Shown here piece by piece: positions 1 to 7,512 of a DNA stretch of 38,053 bases (position 1 is its first letter; every line of letters begins with the position of its first letter). A program made the translations under genes and the position numbers. The notes beneath the pieces were generated by a model, which was given only the letters and a program-made list of their open reading frames with translations, searched no databases and had not been told where the DNA came from. Origin of the DNA: Pseudomonadota bacterium (GTDB lineage Bacteria; Pseudomonadota; Gammaproteobacteria; Burkholderiales; Burkholderiaceae_C). Location of the stretch: positions 1 to 38,053 of the forward strand of contig JAFECU010000098.1 in assembly GCA_018242005.1 (NCBI GenBank). Direction: 5' to 3'.

Positions 1-24
1 AGAGACTGGGATGCAGTGGACCGT

Positions 25-837
25 ATGACTCAACAATCGCGAAAAATCGACGGCAGTGCAGGCGACGCAGACTATGGCCGTATCGGGACTGTCTATCGCA
101 ACTATCGGGTGGCCGACCCCGAGATTGCGGCAGCCGTGCATGCCGCACTCGGGAACGCACGGACCGTGCTCAACATTGGCGCCGGCACAGGATCCTACGA
201 ACCAGTTGACCGGACCGTCACGCCAGTCGAGCCATCCGCCACTATGCGCGAGAGGCGTCCGGCGCACCTTCCGGTCGCGGTCGATGCCTACGCCGAACAG
301 CTGCCGTTCGCGGACGGCGCCTTCGATGCCGCGATGGGAACGTTCACTGTGCATCAATGGGCAAACTTGTCGGCGGGCCTTTCAGAAGTTCGGCGCGTAA
401 CCCGAGGCCCTGTCGTTTTCCTCACCTGCGATCCCGAACGCTTGAGCACATACTGGCTTCATGAGTACGCGCCCGAGGTCATTGCAACCGAGGCTTCGCG
501 TTATCCTGAACTCTCGGCCCTGGCGGCTGGGCTCGGTGGAGAAATAGCGATCACGCCGGTCCCCATCCCGCTCAACTGCACCGATGGATTCAATGATGCG
601 TATTACGGCCGTCCGGAGATGCTGCTCGACCCGGCCGCACGCTTGGCCTGTTCCTCATGGAGCTTCGTCGATCTCGCAGCGGTTTCGCGCTTCGATACCG
701 AACTGGCACGCGAACTTGAGAACGGGGAGTGGGACAGAAAACACGGCCACCTGCGGAGGCAAGCGTATCTGCGTGGGGCTCTCGTACTGGTGATCTCGAA
801 GCCCCCAATCGACCACATTACAGTGGATGCGGCCTAA
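25..837 (+). CDS. class I SAM-dependent methyltransferase
   Basis: Predicted methyltransferase of about 270 residues with a class I (Rossmann) fold. A motif I-like glycine loop (LNIGAGTGSYEP) lies about 50 residues in. It is followed by a motif resembling the UbiE/Methyltransf_11 type (AEQLPFADGAFDAAMGTFTVHQW), where the post-motif II region would lie. The C-terminal third is a helical cap with no recognised domain, and the substrate cannot be told from sequence. The ATG at 25 is used, but the frame is open to the left edge of the window, so a start further upstream (including a GTG at 16) cannot be excluded. The gene looks less GC-rich and less codon-biased than its neighbours, which suggests transfer (impression, not calculated). 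No partner gene lies downstream; about 235 bp of non-coding DNA follow. Confidence 0.8.
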   Translation: MTQQSRKIDGSAGDADYGRIGTVYRNYRVADPEIAAAVHAALGNARTVLNIGAGTGSYEPVDRTVTPVEPSATMRERRPAHLPVAVDAYAEQLPFADGAFDAAMGTFTVHQWANLSAGLSEVRRVTRGPVVFLTCDPERLSTYWLHEYAPEVIATEASRYPELSALAAGLGGEIAITPVPIPLNCTDGFNDAYYGRPEMLLDPAARLACSSWSFVDLAAVSRFDTELARELENGEWDRKHGHLRRQAYLRGALVLVISKPPIDHITVDAA

Positions 838-992
838 GGAAATCCTGCAAAACCTCCCCCCTTGTTTGGTAGGAGTCAGCAGGCAATGGCAACCTCACGG
901 CCATGAAGCAAAGCAGCCTTGATCTGAACCTGAGTACCACATCGTCAAATTGGGTTTTCCCGTTTTGGCCATCGGGTCTGACTTTTCGCTGC

Positions 993-1017
993 AGCCGACC
1001 GTCTACAGCGGTCGGCT
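993..1017 (+). promoter_or_regulatory. 9-bp inverted repeat upstream of the phasin-like gene
   Basis: AGCCGACCG at 993-1001 and CGGTCGGCT at 1009-1017 are perfect complements around a 7-nt loop. The hairpin lies 56 bases before the phasin-like start codon and is followed by TATTTCG, not a clear T-run. It could be a weak terminator for the methyltransferase gene, a leader hairpin or a dyad operator. The remainder of the 838-1073 gap shows nothing else that I can name. Confidence 0.4.
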
Positions 1018-1073
1018 TATTTCGTCAGGCCTCACAATCACCATTTCCCAACTTGGACAAAGGAGAAACCTCC

Positions 1074-1505
1074 ATGCCTTCACGCAAACGATCGAGTTCG
1101 ACCAAAACCACGCGCAAGGCAATGGAAGTTGGCGTTGCCGCTCCGGTGGTCATCGCCCACCGGGTTGCCCGCATGGGCCTGGCGGGCCCTACTCTCTCGG
1201 CCCGCGACCGAAAGGAGTTCACCGGCATGGTGCTGGAGAAGCAGACAGCCTTCACCCAGGCTTGGTTTCTTGCATCTCAACAGGCATTCAAGGCGCAGCA
1301 GGCGCTCGCCATTGCCGCATGGCGCTCCCTTATGGTCGGCGGTTGGCTGACCCCTTCCCGCACGGCTACCCAACTGGCCAAGCAGTGGGAGCATCAAGCC
1401 GCTTCTGTCATGGGCGCTGCGCTTGATCCTGTGCACAAGAAAGTGGTCCACAACGCCAAGCGCCTGTCTCGCACGCCGCTCGTGACTGCCAAGAAAAGGC
1501 GCTGA
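1074..1505 (+). CDS. phasin-like polyhydroxyalkanoate granule-associated protein
   Basis: A 143-residue basic protein. The start at 1074 is chosen because AAAGGAGA lies at 1059-1066, a good Shine-Dalgarno distance; an upstream in-frame start at 903 would add 57 residues unlike any domain. After a Lys/Arg/Ser-rich head come amphipathic helices rich in Ala, Gln and Trp (for example EKQTAFTQAWFLASQQ, then QQALAIAAWRSL), and a basic tail ends in KKRR. This helical pattern, with the 'HRVARMGLAGPTLSARDR' lead-in, resembles the small phasin-type proteins that coat PHA granules in Burkholderiales. The granule role is inferred from family resemblance; a PHA-type thiolase (bktB) lies 4.6 kb downstream but not in the same transcript. 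It could instead be an uncharacterised basic, DNA- or lipid-binding protein. Confidence 0.6.
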   Translation: MPSRKRSSSTKTTRKAMEVGVAAPVVIAHRVARMGLAGPTLSARDRKEFTGMVLEKQTAFTQAWFLASQQAFKAQQALAIAAWRSLMVGGWLTPSRTATQLAKQWEHQAASVMGAALDPVHKKVVHNAKRLSRTPLVTAKKRR

Positions 1506-1555
1506 GGTGTCCTTGGGGCTTTGCCCGCAGGCACTGCGCAGGTTTTCAGCGTTTT

Positions 1556-1727
1556 GGGCTTCACGTCGCGAATCCTGTTGATTGGCCTGGCATGGGTTGC
1601 AAAGCCCGCCAGCCCCGCGAAAGCGGGGATCCCAGTGCCGCTCACGCCGTTGCTTCACGATTTCTGTGGGTCCCCGCTTTCGCGGGGATGACGGCGGTTG
1701 CCTCATCGACACCAATCGATGATTTAG
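1556..1727. repeat. degenerate copy of the MITE-like element (copy 1)
   Basis: The left end (GGGCTTCACGTCGCGAATCC then TGTTGA) aligns with the left end of the intact copy at 11583. The core has the same pair of short hairpins, CCCCGCGAAAGCGGGG and CCCCGCTTTCGCGGGG, separated by about 40 bases that include GCCGTTG. The right terminal repeat is hardly recognisable, and the copy runs into the unrelated intergenic repeat at about 1730. It looks like an old, decayed insertion downstream of the phasin-like gene. Confidence 0.5.
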
Positions 1728-1729
1728 CG

Positions 1730-1781
1730 GCATTTTGGCCTATAAGGCTTTCCCATAAATCGCGAACAGCTATCTTTTTTG
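1730..1781 (-). repeat. Comamonadaceae-type palindromic intergenic repeat, copy A
   Basis: Read on the minus strand this begins AAAAAAGATAGCTGTTCGCG and ends GGCCAAAATGC, with an imperfect palindrome between. Related copies in this window are at 5997-6043, 17675-17729 and 33551-33584. All share the GATAGCTG end and a GC-rich hairpin. I recognise this as a short intergenic repeat common in Comamonadaceae genomes; its function is unknown. Confidence 0.6.
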
Positions 1782-1856
1782 AATCATCCCACCATTTTGG
1801 TGGCGTGCTTCGCCTTCGCGGTTTTTGCGTGATCCAGATCCATGGTCTGCCCGCGC

Positions 1857-1882
1857 AAAGGCCCTACCATCGGGCCTTTGTC
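1857..1882. promoter_or_regulatory. hairpin in the FKBP leader
   Basis: AAAGGCCC and GGGCCTTT form an 8-bp stem with a short loop, about 15 bases before the FKBP start codon. It has A/T-flanked ends but no proper T-run. It may be a terminator for upstream transcription or a leader structure that affects FKBP translation. Confidence 0.35.
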
Positions 1883-1895
1883 GTTTGCGGAATTC

Positions 1896-2297
1896 ATGAT
1901 GCGCTCCACTTTGGCCCTTGCCATTGCCCTGCTGGTTTCCGGCGCTGCATTGGCACAGCCCGCGTCCGTCACCACGGCCAGCGGGGTGATTTACGAATCG
2001 ATCGTTGACGGCACGGGCATCAGCCCCCGTGGCACTGACAGGGTCAAGGTGCATTACCGTGGCATCCTGGCCAGCGGCAAGGAGATCGACAGTTCCTACA
2101 AGCGCGGCGAACCGGCAGAGTTTCCGTTTCAGCGCGTGATTCCCTGCTGGCGCGAGGGCCTCGCACTCATGAAGGTCGGTGGCAAGGCCAGGTTCACCTG
2201 CCCGCCCGCAACGACCTACGGCATGCGGGGATCGACTTCGCTGATTCCATCCAACGAAACGCTGCAGTTCGAAATCGAACTGCTGGACGTGCGCTGA
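1896..2297 (+). CDS. FKBP-type peptidyl-prolyl cis-trans isomerase, exported
   Basis: A 133-residue protein with a signal peptide (MMRSTLALAIALLVSGAALA, cleavage near AQ-PA) followed by a single FKBP domain. The domain shows VKVHYRGILASGKEIDSSY, the PFQRVIPCWREGLALMKVGG core and a C-terminal FEIELLDV strand, all typical FKBP landmarks. It should catalyse X-Pro isomerisation and help protein folding in the periplasm. The start at 1896 (or the adjacent ATG at 1899) is preferred over the upstream in-frame ATG at 1842 because it puts the signal peptide at the N-terminus. A Cys sits in the loop where many family members have IPG (VIPCW rather than VIPGW), so activity may differ. The sensor kinase gene follows directly. 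Confidence 0.9.
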   Translation: MMRSTLALAIALLVSGAALAQPASVTTASGVIYESIVDGTGISPRGTDRVKVHYRGILASGKEIDSSYKRGEPAEFPFQRVIPCWREGLALMKVGGKARFTCPPATTYGMRGSTSLIPSNETLQFEIELLDVR

Positions 2298-2318
2298 GTG
2301 CCGCTGCGCACGATCGCC

Positions 2319-4502
2319 ATGGAACAACAACCGGATCTGTCCTACCTGCTGCGTGGCGCTGACGAGGCTCCCCAGGCGCCCGCCCCTGCACACCCCCCGA
2401 TCGGCGTACCCGAGCGCCGCAGCCCCGATCGCGCCAGCGGCGCCGTGGCCCAGTTGATTGCCGAGCTGCGCGCCTCGCAGGCCGAGCTGGAGGCGCAGAA
2501 CAAGGTGCTGCGCTACAGCCAGGCCGCGGCCGAGAGTGCTTCGGAGCGCTTCGAGGCGCTGTTCTCCAACGTGCCCTTGTCGCTCATGGTGCTGGATGAG
2601 CACGATGTGGTGGTGCAGGCCAATTCGATGGCGCAGCGCTCCTTTCAGCCCGGTGAGCGCGACCGGCCCCTGACGGCGCTGATGCCCTTCGTCAGCGCCA
2701 GGCATGCGGCGCGCGTGCGTGCCACGTTCGCCGCCGCGCTGGAGCATGGCACGGCCGAGGCCAACGAGGTGGTCTTCGAGATCGACGAACACCGGCACAT
2801 CACCGGCGACCTGCATATTGCGCGCATCGAGTCGCACACCGACGACGAGGCGCCGATCACCCAGTACCTGTGCGCCGTGATCGATCAGGGCCCGCTGCTG
2901 GCCGAGCGCCAGGCCCTGCAGCGCAGCGCCCGCGAACTGAAGGAGCGCAACGCGCAGCTGCACGCCGGCGAGCGCCGCCTGGAGGCGGTGATCAACTCGG
3001 CGCTGGACGCGATCATCTGTGTCGATCAAAGCGAGCGCATCACCGTCTTCAACCCCACGGCCGCCATGCTGTTTCAGTGCGCGCCGGGCGATGCGCTCGG
3101 CAGTCCGCTGAGCCAGTTTCTGCCCGACGCGCACCAGGTGCTGGCGTTTGCCCAGGTGACGACCCAGGCCGCGCTGGGCGAGATGACGGCCCTCACCGCC
3201 TCGGGGCGCGAGCTGGCGGTGGAGATCAGTGTCTCCTTCGAGCGCCACGCCGAGGGCGAGACGACCACCGTCTTTGCGCGCGACCTCACTGGCAGGAAGC
3301 GCGAGGAGGCGCGCCGCAGCGCGCTGGAAGCGCAGCTGCGCGAATCGCACAAGATGCAGGCCGTGGGCACCATGGCCGGCGGCATAGCGCACGACTTCAA
3401 CAACATCCTGCATGCCATTTTGGGCAATGTGGAGCTGGCCAAGGCGGACTGCCAGCCCGGCACGCCGCTGCACGACAGCCTGCTGGAGATCGACAAGGCC
3501 GGGCGCCGGGCGCGCGACCTGGTGCGCCAGATTCTGACCTTCAGTCGCAACGAGGCGCCCAAGCGCAGCGCGGTGGCGCTGCCCGAGGTGGCGCATGACA
3601 CCGAGCGCCTGCTGCGCGTCACGCTGCCGCCCGAGATCGAGCTGGGCATGCACCTGCCGCCCGACCTGCCCCCGGTACTGGCCGACGCCACGCAGGTCGA
3701 GCAGGCGCTGCTGAACCTGTGCACCAACGCCGTCCACGCCATTGGCAGCCAGCGCGGGCGTATCAACGTGGATGCCACCCTGGTGCAGCCCGAGCAGCGC
3801 CTGCGCGAAAACCTGGGCCTGGCCGTGGGCGACTATGTCGCACTGCGCGTGCAGGACAACGGCCCTGGCATCGACGAGGCCACCCTGCCCCGCATCTTCG
3901 AGCCCTTCTTCACCACCAAGCCCGTGGGCCAGGGCACGGGGCTGGGCCTGGCCGTGGTGCATGGCGTCATGCGCACGCACGGTGGCGGCATCGACGTGCA
4001 AAGCACGCCGGGCCGGGGCAGCAGCTTCACGCTGTACTTTCCCGTGGCCACGGCCGCAGCCGGCGACATGCCGCCGCCCGCTGCCGACACGCAGCGCGAC
4101 AGCGCGCCGCCCGCGCCGACGGCGGGTGAACGCAAGCGCCATGTGATGTATGTGGACGACGATGCGGCCCTGGTGTTTCTGGTGCAGCGCCTGCTGCGCC
4201 GCAGGGGCTACGAGGTCAGCGGCTTCACCGACCCCCATGAGGCCACGGATGCGCTGCGCGCCGCGCCGGATCGCTATGACCTGCTGGTCACCGACTACAA
4301 CATGCCCGGCTATTCGGGCCTGGATCTGCTGCGCGCGGCGCGTGCCATCTGCCCGGGCCTTCCGGTGGCGCTGGCCTCGGGCTACGTCACCGCAGAGATC
4401 GAGCAGGCGGCGCTGGCCGAAGGCGCGCGCGCCCTGATCCACAAGCCCAACGACGTGCAGGAGCTGTGCGCCACCGTCGATCGCCTTGCCCATGAGCGCT
4501 GA
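2319..4502 (+). CDS. soluble hybrid sensor histidine kinase / response regulator with two PAS domains
   Basis: About 727 residues without signal peptide or membrane segments, so a cytoplasmic sensor. The order is: coiled-coil-like N-terminal region (AELRASQAELEAQNKV); PAS 1 at about residues 78-193; a linker; PAS 2 at about 221-328 (LDAIICVDQSERITVFNP); HisKA with the phospho-acceptor in GGIAHDFNNIL (His358); HATPase_c with DNGPGID and a TGLGLAVVHGV G-box; and a C-terminal receiver with the DDD acidic pocket and phospho-Asp659 (VTDYNMPG). An HPt domain is absent, so phosphoryl flow is either internal feedback or to an unlinked partner. The signal is unknown. The ATG at 2319 is used; a GTG at 2298, abutting the FKBP stop, would add 7 residues. 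Its end overlaps the next gene. Confidence 0.88.
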   Translation: MEQQPDLSYLLRGADEAPQAPAPAHPPIGVPERRSPDRASGAVAQLIAELRASQAELEAQNKVLRYSQAAAESASERFEALFSNVPLSLMVLDEHDVVVQANSMAQRSFQPGERDRPLTALMPFVSARHAARVRATFAAALEHGTAEANEVVFEIDEHRHITGDLHIARIESHTDDEAPITQYLCAVIDQGPLLAERQALQRSARELKERNAQLHAGERRLEAVINSALDAIICVDQSERITVFNPTAAMLFQCAPGDALGSPLSQFLPDAHQVLAFAQVTTQAALGEMTALTASGRELAVEISVSFERHAEGETTTVFARDLTGRKREEARRSALEAQLRESHKMQAVGTMAGGIAHDFNNILHAILGNVELAKADCQPGTPLHDSLLEIDKAGRRARDLVRQILTFSRNEAPKRSAVALPEVAHDTERLLRVTLPPEIELGMHLPPDLPPVLADATQVEQALLNLCTNAVHAIGSQRGRINVDATLVQPEQRLRENLGLAVGDYVALRVQDNGPGIDEATLPRIFEPFFTTKPVGQGTGLGLAVVHGVMRTHGGGIDVQSTPGRGSSFTLYFPVATAAAGDMPPPAADTQRDSAPPAPTAGERKRHVMYVDDDAALVFLVQRLLRRRGYEVSGFTDPHEATDALRAAPDRYDLLVTDYNMPGYSGLDLLRAARAICPGLPVALASGYVTAEIEQAALAEGARALIHKPNDVQELCATVDRLAHER

Positions 4503-5145
4503 GGTCGACTGCCTGCATGCCGACGGCACGCTGCTGGTGCTGAACAAGCCCGCAGGCCTGCTGTGCGTGCCCGGCCGCGGGCCGGACAAGCAGGACTGCC
4601 TGAGCGCCCGGGTCCAGGCCTTGTGGGCCGATGCGCTCATCGTCCACCGGCTGGACCAGGCCACCTCGGGCCTGGTGCTCATGGCGCGCGGCGCCGAGAT
4701 GCAGCGCACGCTCAGCCACGCCTTTGCCCAGCGCCGCGTGCACAAGCGCTACCAGGCCGTGGTGGCGGGCCGTCTGCTTGCGGATCAGGGCGGCGGCGAC
4801 GGCTGGGGCGAGATCCACCTGCCCATCGCCGCCGACTGGGAGCGCCGCCCCCTGCGCGTGGTGGACGCCGGGCGCGGCAAGCCCAGCCTCACGCGCTGGC
4901 GTGTGCTGGCGCACGATGAGGTTCAGAACACCACGCGTGTGGAGCTTGAACCCATCACCGGCCGCACACACCAGCTGCGCGTGCACCTGGCGGCCCTGGG
5001 GCATCCAATTCTGGGCGACACGCTGTACGCCGACGCAGCAAGCCAGGCGCGCGCGCCGCGCCTGCTGCTGCATGCCTGCGCGCTGGGCTTTGCGCATCCG
5101 CTGCATGGCGGCTGGTGCGCCTACGTTTCAGAACCCGAGTTTTGA
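4492..5145 (+). CDS. RluA-family RNA pseudouridine synthase
   Basis: A 217-residue pseudouridine synthase, close to the length of E. coli RluA. The signature HRLDQATSG contains the catalytic Asp55. Other family blocks are LLVLNKPAGLLCVPG at the N-terminus, KRYQAVVAG in the middle, and GRTHQLRVHLAALGHPILGD near the C-terminus. No S4 domain is present, which favours an RluA-like enzyme (23S rRNA and/or tRNA target) over RluC/D; the exact target is inferred only. The ATG overlaps the last 11 bases of the kinase gene, so the two are translationally coupled; the linkage to a sensor kinase is probably only organisational. Confidence 0.9.
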   Translation: MSAEVDCLHADGTLLVLNKPAGLLCVPGRGPDKQDCLSARVQALWADALIVHRLDQATSGLVLMARGAEMQRTLSHAFAQRRVHKRYQAVVAGRLLADQGGGDGWGEIHLPIAADWERRPLRVVDAGRGKPSLTRWRVLAHDEVQNTTRVELEPITGRTHQLRVHLAALGHPILGDTLYADAASQARAPRLLLHACALGFAHPLHGGWCAYVSEPEF

Positions 5146-5189
5146 CCAACGGCAGGCCGGCCGCCGCCACGGGCGGCTACCATGGCGGC

Positions 5190-5972
5190 ATGACACAACG
5201 GCTTTTCATCGTCACGGGTGCCTCGCGCGGCATGGGCCTGGCCATGGCCCGCCAGCTGCTGCAGCCGGGCCACGCGCTGATCTGCATGGCGCGCCACAGC
5301 CAGCCTGAGCTGGCCGCCAGCGTGCCCGAAGGCGCGATGCTGGAGCAGTGGACGGTGGACCTGTCCCAGCCCACGCAGGCGGCGCAGCGCCTGCACGCCT
5401 GGCTGGCGGCGCAGCCCGCGGGCCGCTACGCCAGCGCCACGCTGATCAACAACGCGGGCGTGATCCCCCGCATCGCGCCGCTGTCGGCCTGCACCAGCGC
5501 CCAGGACATGGCCGACCAAGCCAACGCACTGCGCGTGGGGCTTGAGGCGCCCATGCTGCTCACCGCGGCCTTTCTGGGGGCCACCGAGCACTGGGGCCAT
5601 TCAGCCAACGCGGTGACGCGCAAGGTGCTCAACATCTCCTCGGGCCTGGGCCGGCGCGCCATGGCATCGCAGGCGGCCTACTGCGCGGCCAAGGCGGGCC
5701 TGGACCACTTCACGCGCTGCCTGGCGCTGGACGAGGCGACCAAACCCCATGGCGCCAGGGTATGCTCGCTGGCACCCGGTGTGATCGACACCGACATGCA
5801 GATCCAGTTGCGCGGCGCCAACCCGGCCGACTTTCCGGATCAGCAGAGCTTTGCCGCCCTCAAGACGGGAGACAAGCTCACGGCCCCGCAAGCCGCGGCC
5901 GCGCGCGTGCTGGCATGGCTTGACCGGGCGGACTTCGGCTGCAATCCTGTGGCCGACGTGCGCGAGCCCTGA
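5190..5972 (+). CDS. short-chain dehydrogenase/reductase
   Basis: A 260-residue classical SDR. It has the cofactor motif TGASRGMG at residues 9-16, the NNAG strand, a catalytic serine in NISSGLGRR, and the YCAAK motif (Tyr164, Lys168). The 'ARHSQPEL' after beta-2 suggests NADP(H) preference (inference). The C-terminal region (APGVIDTDMQIQLRG) resembles sepiapterin- or benzil-reductase-like SDRs, but the substrate cannot be assigned. The ATG at 5190 is chosen because it places the Rossmann glycine motif right at the N-terminus; an earlier in-frame start would overlap the synthase gene. It lies 44 bp downstream of the synthase gene on the same strand, so probably in one transcript. Confidence 0.9.
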   Translation: MTQRLFIVTGASRGMGLAMARQLLQPGHALICMARHSQPELAASVPEGAMLEQWTVDLSQPTQAAQRLHAWLAAQPAGRYASATLINNAGVIPRIAPLSACTSAQDMADQANALRVGLEAPMLLTAAFLGATEHWGHSANAVTRKVLNISSGLGRRAMASQAAYCAAKAGLDHFTRCLALDEATKPHGARVCSLAPGVIDTDMQIQLRGANPADFPDQQSFAALKTGDKLTAPQAAAARVLAWLDRADFGCNPVADVREP

Positions 5973-5996
5973 CGTCAATGCCGCGATAACCACATA

Positions 5997-6043
5997 TTTG
6001 ATAGCTGTTCACGCTTACCCACCGGGCGTTAGAGCCCAATTTT
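5997..6043 (+). repeat. Comamonadaceae-type palindromic intergenic repeat, copy B
   Basis: TTTGATAGCTGTTCACGC, then an imperfect palindrome (ACCGGGCGTTAGAGCCC) and a T-run. It fills most of the 100-bp gap between the SDR gene and bktB and is in the opposite orientation to copies A, C and D. Its T-rich right end could serve as a weak terminator for the SDR transcript. Confidence 0.6.
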
Positions 6044-6072
6044 CTTGAAACCACCTCGTACAGGAGAGAACC

Positions 6073-7257
6073 ATGACCCGTGAAGTCGTCGTCGTCAGCG
6101 GTGTGCGCACCGCCATCGGAACCTTTGGCGGCAGCCTGAAGGACACGCCCACCGTCGACCTGGCAGCGCTGGTCGTCAAGGAAGCGCTGGCGCGCGCCAG
6201 CGTGGAGGGCAAGGACGTTGGCCATGTGGTGTTCGGCCACGTCGTGAACACCGAACCGCGCGACATGTACCTGTCGCGCGTGGCAGCCATCAACGGTGGC
6301 TGCACCAAGGAAACGCCGGCCATGAACGTCAACCGCCTGTGCGGCTCGGGCCTGCAGGCCATCGTCAGCGCCAGCCAGGGCATCCTGCTGGGCGAGTACG
6401 ACATCGCCATCGGCGGCGGTGCCGAGAACATGAGCCGCGCGCCCTACGCATCGCAGGCCACGCGCTTTGGCGCACGCATGGGCGACACCAAGATGGTGGA
6501 CATGATGGTCGGCGCTCTGCACGACCCCTTCCACACCATCCACATGGGCGTGACGGCCGAGAACGTGGCCGCCGAGCACGGCATCACCCGCGAGGCGCAG
6601 GACGCGCTGGCGCTCGAGAGCCACCGCCGCGCCGAGGCTGCATGGGCCGAGGGGCGCTTCAAGGATCAGATCGTCCCGGTCATGCTCAAGTCCCGCAAGG
6701 GCGAGGTGGCGTTCGACAAGGACGAGCATTTCCGCCCCGGCGCCAAGCTGGAGGACTTCCAGAAGATGAAGGCTGTGTTCCTGAAGGAAAACGGCACCGT
6801 CACGGCCGGCAACGCGAGCGGCATCAACGACGCCGCCGCCGCCGTGCTGCTGATGGAGGCCGGTGTCGCCAAGGCACGTGGCGCCAAGCCGCTCGCGCGC
6901 CTGGTGGGCTACGCGCACGCGGGCGTCGAGCCCAAGACCATGGGCATCGGCCCCGTGCCGGCGACGCAGATCCTGCTGAAGAAGCTGGGCATGAAGATCG
7001 ACCAGATGGACGTGATCGAGGCCAACGAGGCCTTTGCGGCCCAGGCCTGCGCCGTCACCAAGGGCCTGGGTGCCGACCCGGCCAAGGTCAACCCCAATGG
7101 CTCTGGCATCTCGCTGGGCCACCCCATTGGTGCCACGGGCGCGCTGATTACCGTCAAGGCGCTGTATGAGCTGCAGCGCATCCAGGGCCGCTACGCGCTG
7201 GTGACCATGTGCATCGGCGGCGGCCAGGGCATTGCCGCGATCTTCGAGCGCATGTAA
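6073..7257 (+). CDS. bktB: beta-ketothiolase (acetyl-CoA C-acyltransferase) BktB
   Basis: A 394-residue thiolase that condenses or cleaves acyl-CoA units, supplying 3-ketoacyl-CoA for polyhydroxyalkanoate synthesis and running in reverse for degradation. From its first residues (MTREVVVVSGVRTAIG) to its last (CIGGGQGIAAIFER) it matches the Cupriavidus necator BktB type, which accepts longer acyl chains than PhaA. Catalytic residues are visible: acyl-accepting Cys90 (NRLCGSG), His350 (GHPIGATGA) and Cys380 (TMCIGGG). CAGGAGAG sits 5 bases before the ATG. The gene stands alone between a repeat and its own terminator. The phaC/phaB genes are not in the window; the phasin-like gene at 1074 is the only other PHA-linked gene. 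Confidence 0.93.
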   Translation: MTREVVVVSGVRTAIGTFGGSLKDTPTVDLAALVVKEALARASVEGKDVGHVVFGHVVNTEPRDMYLSRVAAINGGCTKETPAMNVNRLCGSGLQAIVSASQGILLGEYDIAIGGGAENMSRAPYASQATRFGARMGDTKMVDMMVGALHDPFHTIHMGVTAENVAAEHGITREAQDALALESHRRAEAAWAEGRFKDQIVPVMLKSRKGEVAFDKDEHFRPGAKLEDFQKMKAVFLKENGTVTAGNASGINDAAAAVLLMEAGVAKARGAKPLARLVGYAHAGVEPKTMGIGPVPATQILLKKLGMKIDQMDVIEANEAFAAQACAVTKGLGADPAKVNPNGSGISLGHPIGATGALITVKALYELQRIQGRYALVTMCIGGGQGIAAIFERM

Positions 7258-7264
7258 GCCACCG

Positions 7265-7302
7265 GGCGCGGCCGCCGCGCTGGCGGCTGCGCCTGTTTTT
7301 TT
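7265..7302 (+). terminator. intrinsic terminator of bktB
   Basis: A 12-bp GC-rich stem (7265-7276 with 7282-7293, one G-T pair) with a 5-nt loop is followed by seven T residues at 7296-7302. It starts 8 bases after the bktB stop codon. The T-run is immediately followed by the MITE-like element. Confidence 0.85.
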
Positions 7303-7484
7303 GGCTCAGGTAGCGATATCCATTGATTCGCCCTTTCAGGGCACGCGATCTACGCGCAGCCTGTCATCCCCGCAAAGGCGGGGATGACAGGCGCTACAGA
7401 CGCCGTTGATTCGTTGTTGCTGTGGATCCCCGCCGTCGCGGGGATTCCGGCGGTTAACTCATCATCAGAAATCGCTGCTTGAGC
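7303..7484. mobile_element. MITE-like element, copy 2 (about 182 bp)
   Basis: Imperfect terminal inverted repeats bound the element: GGCTCAGGTAGCGATATC at the left and, on the reverse strand of the right end, GCTCAAGCAGCGATTTC. The interior has two short perfect hairpins (about 7367-7383 and 7427-7443, of the CCCCGC-GCGGGG type). It has no coding capacity. The element is flanked by T7 on the left (the bktB terminator tract) and T6 on the right, consistent with target duplication of a homopolymer run. Its right end is only 28 bases from the start codon of the next gene. Confidence 0.7.
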
Positions 7485-7512
7485 TTTTTTGCCCCCCACA
7501 GAACTTCTGCTG

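Noticed and set aside
1600-1700. CRISPR-like spaced palindromes (CCCCGC...GCGGGG)
   Set aside because: Only two inverted hairpins per locus with no regular direct repeats or spacers, and no cas genes; they belong to the MITE-like element.
1770-4745. 991-codon open frame on the minus strand across the hybrid kinase gene
   Set aside because: It is an antisense shadow produced by high GC codon bias; its translation is Gln/His/Arg/Leu-rich without domains, whereas the plus-strand frame has full kinase motifs.
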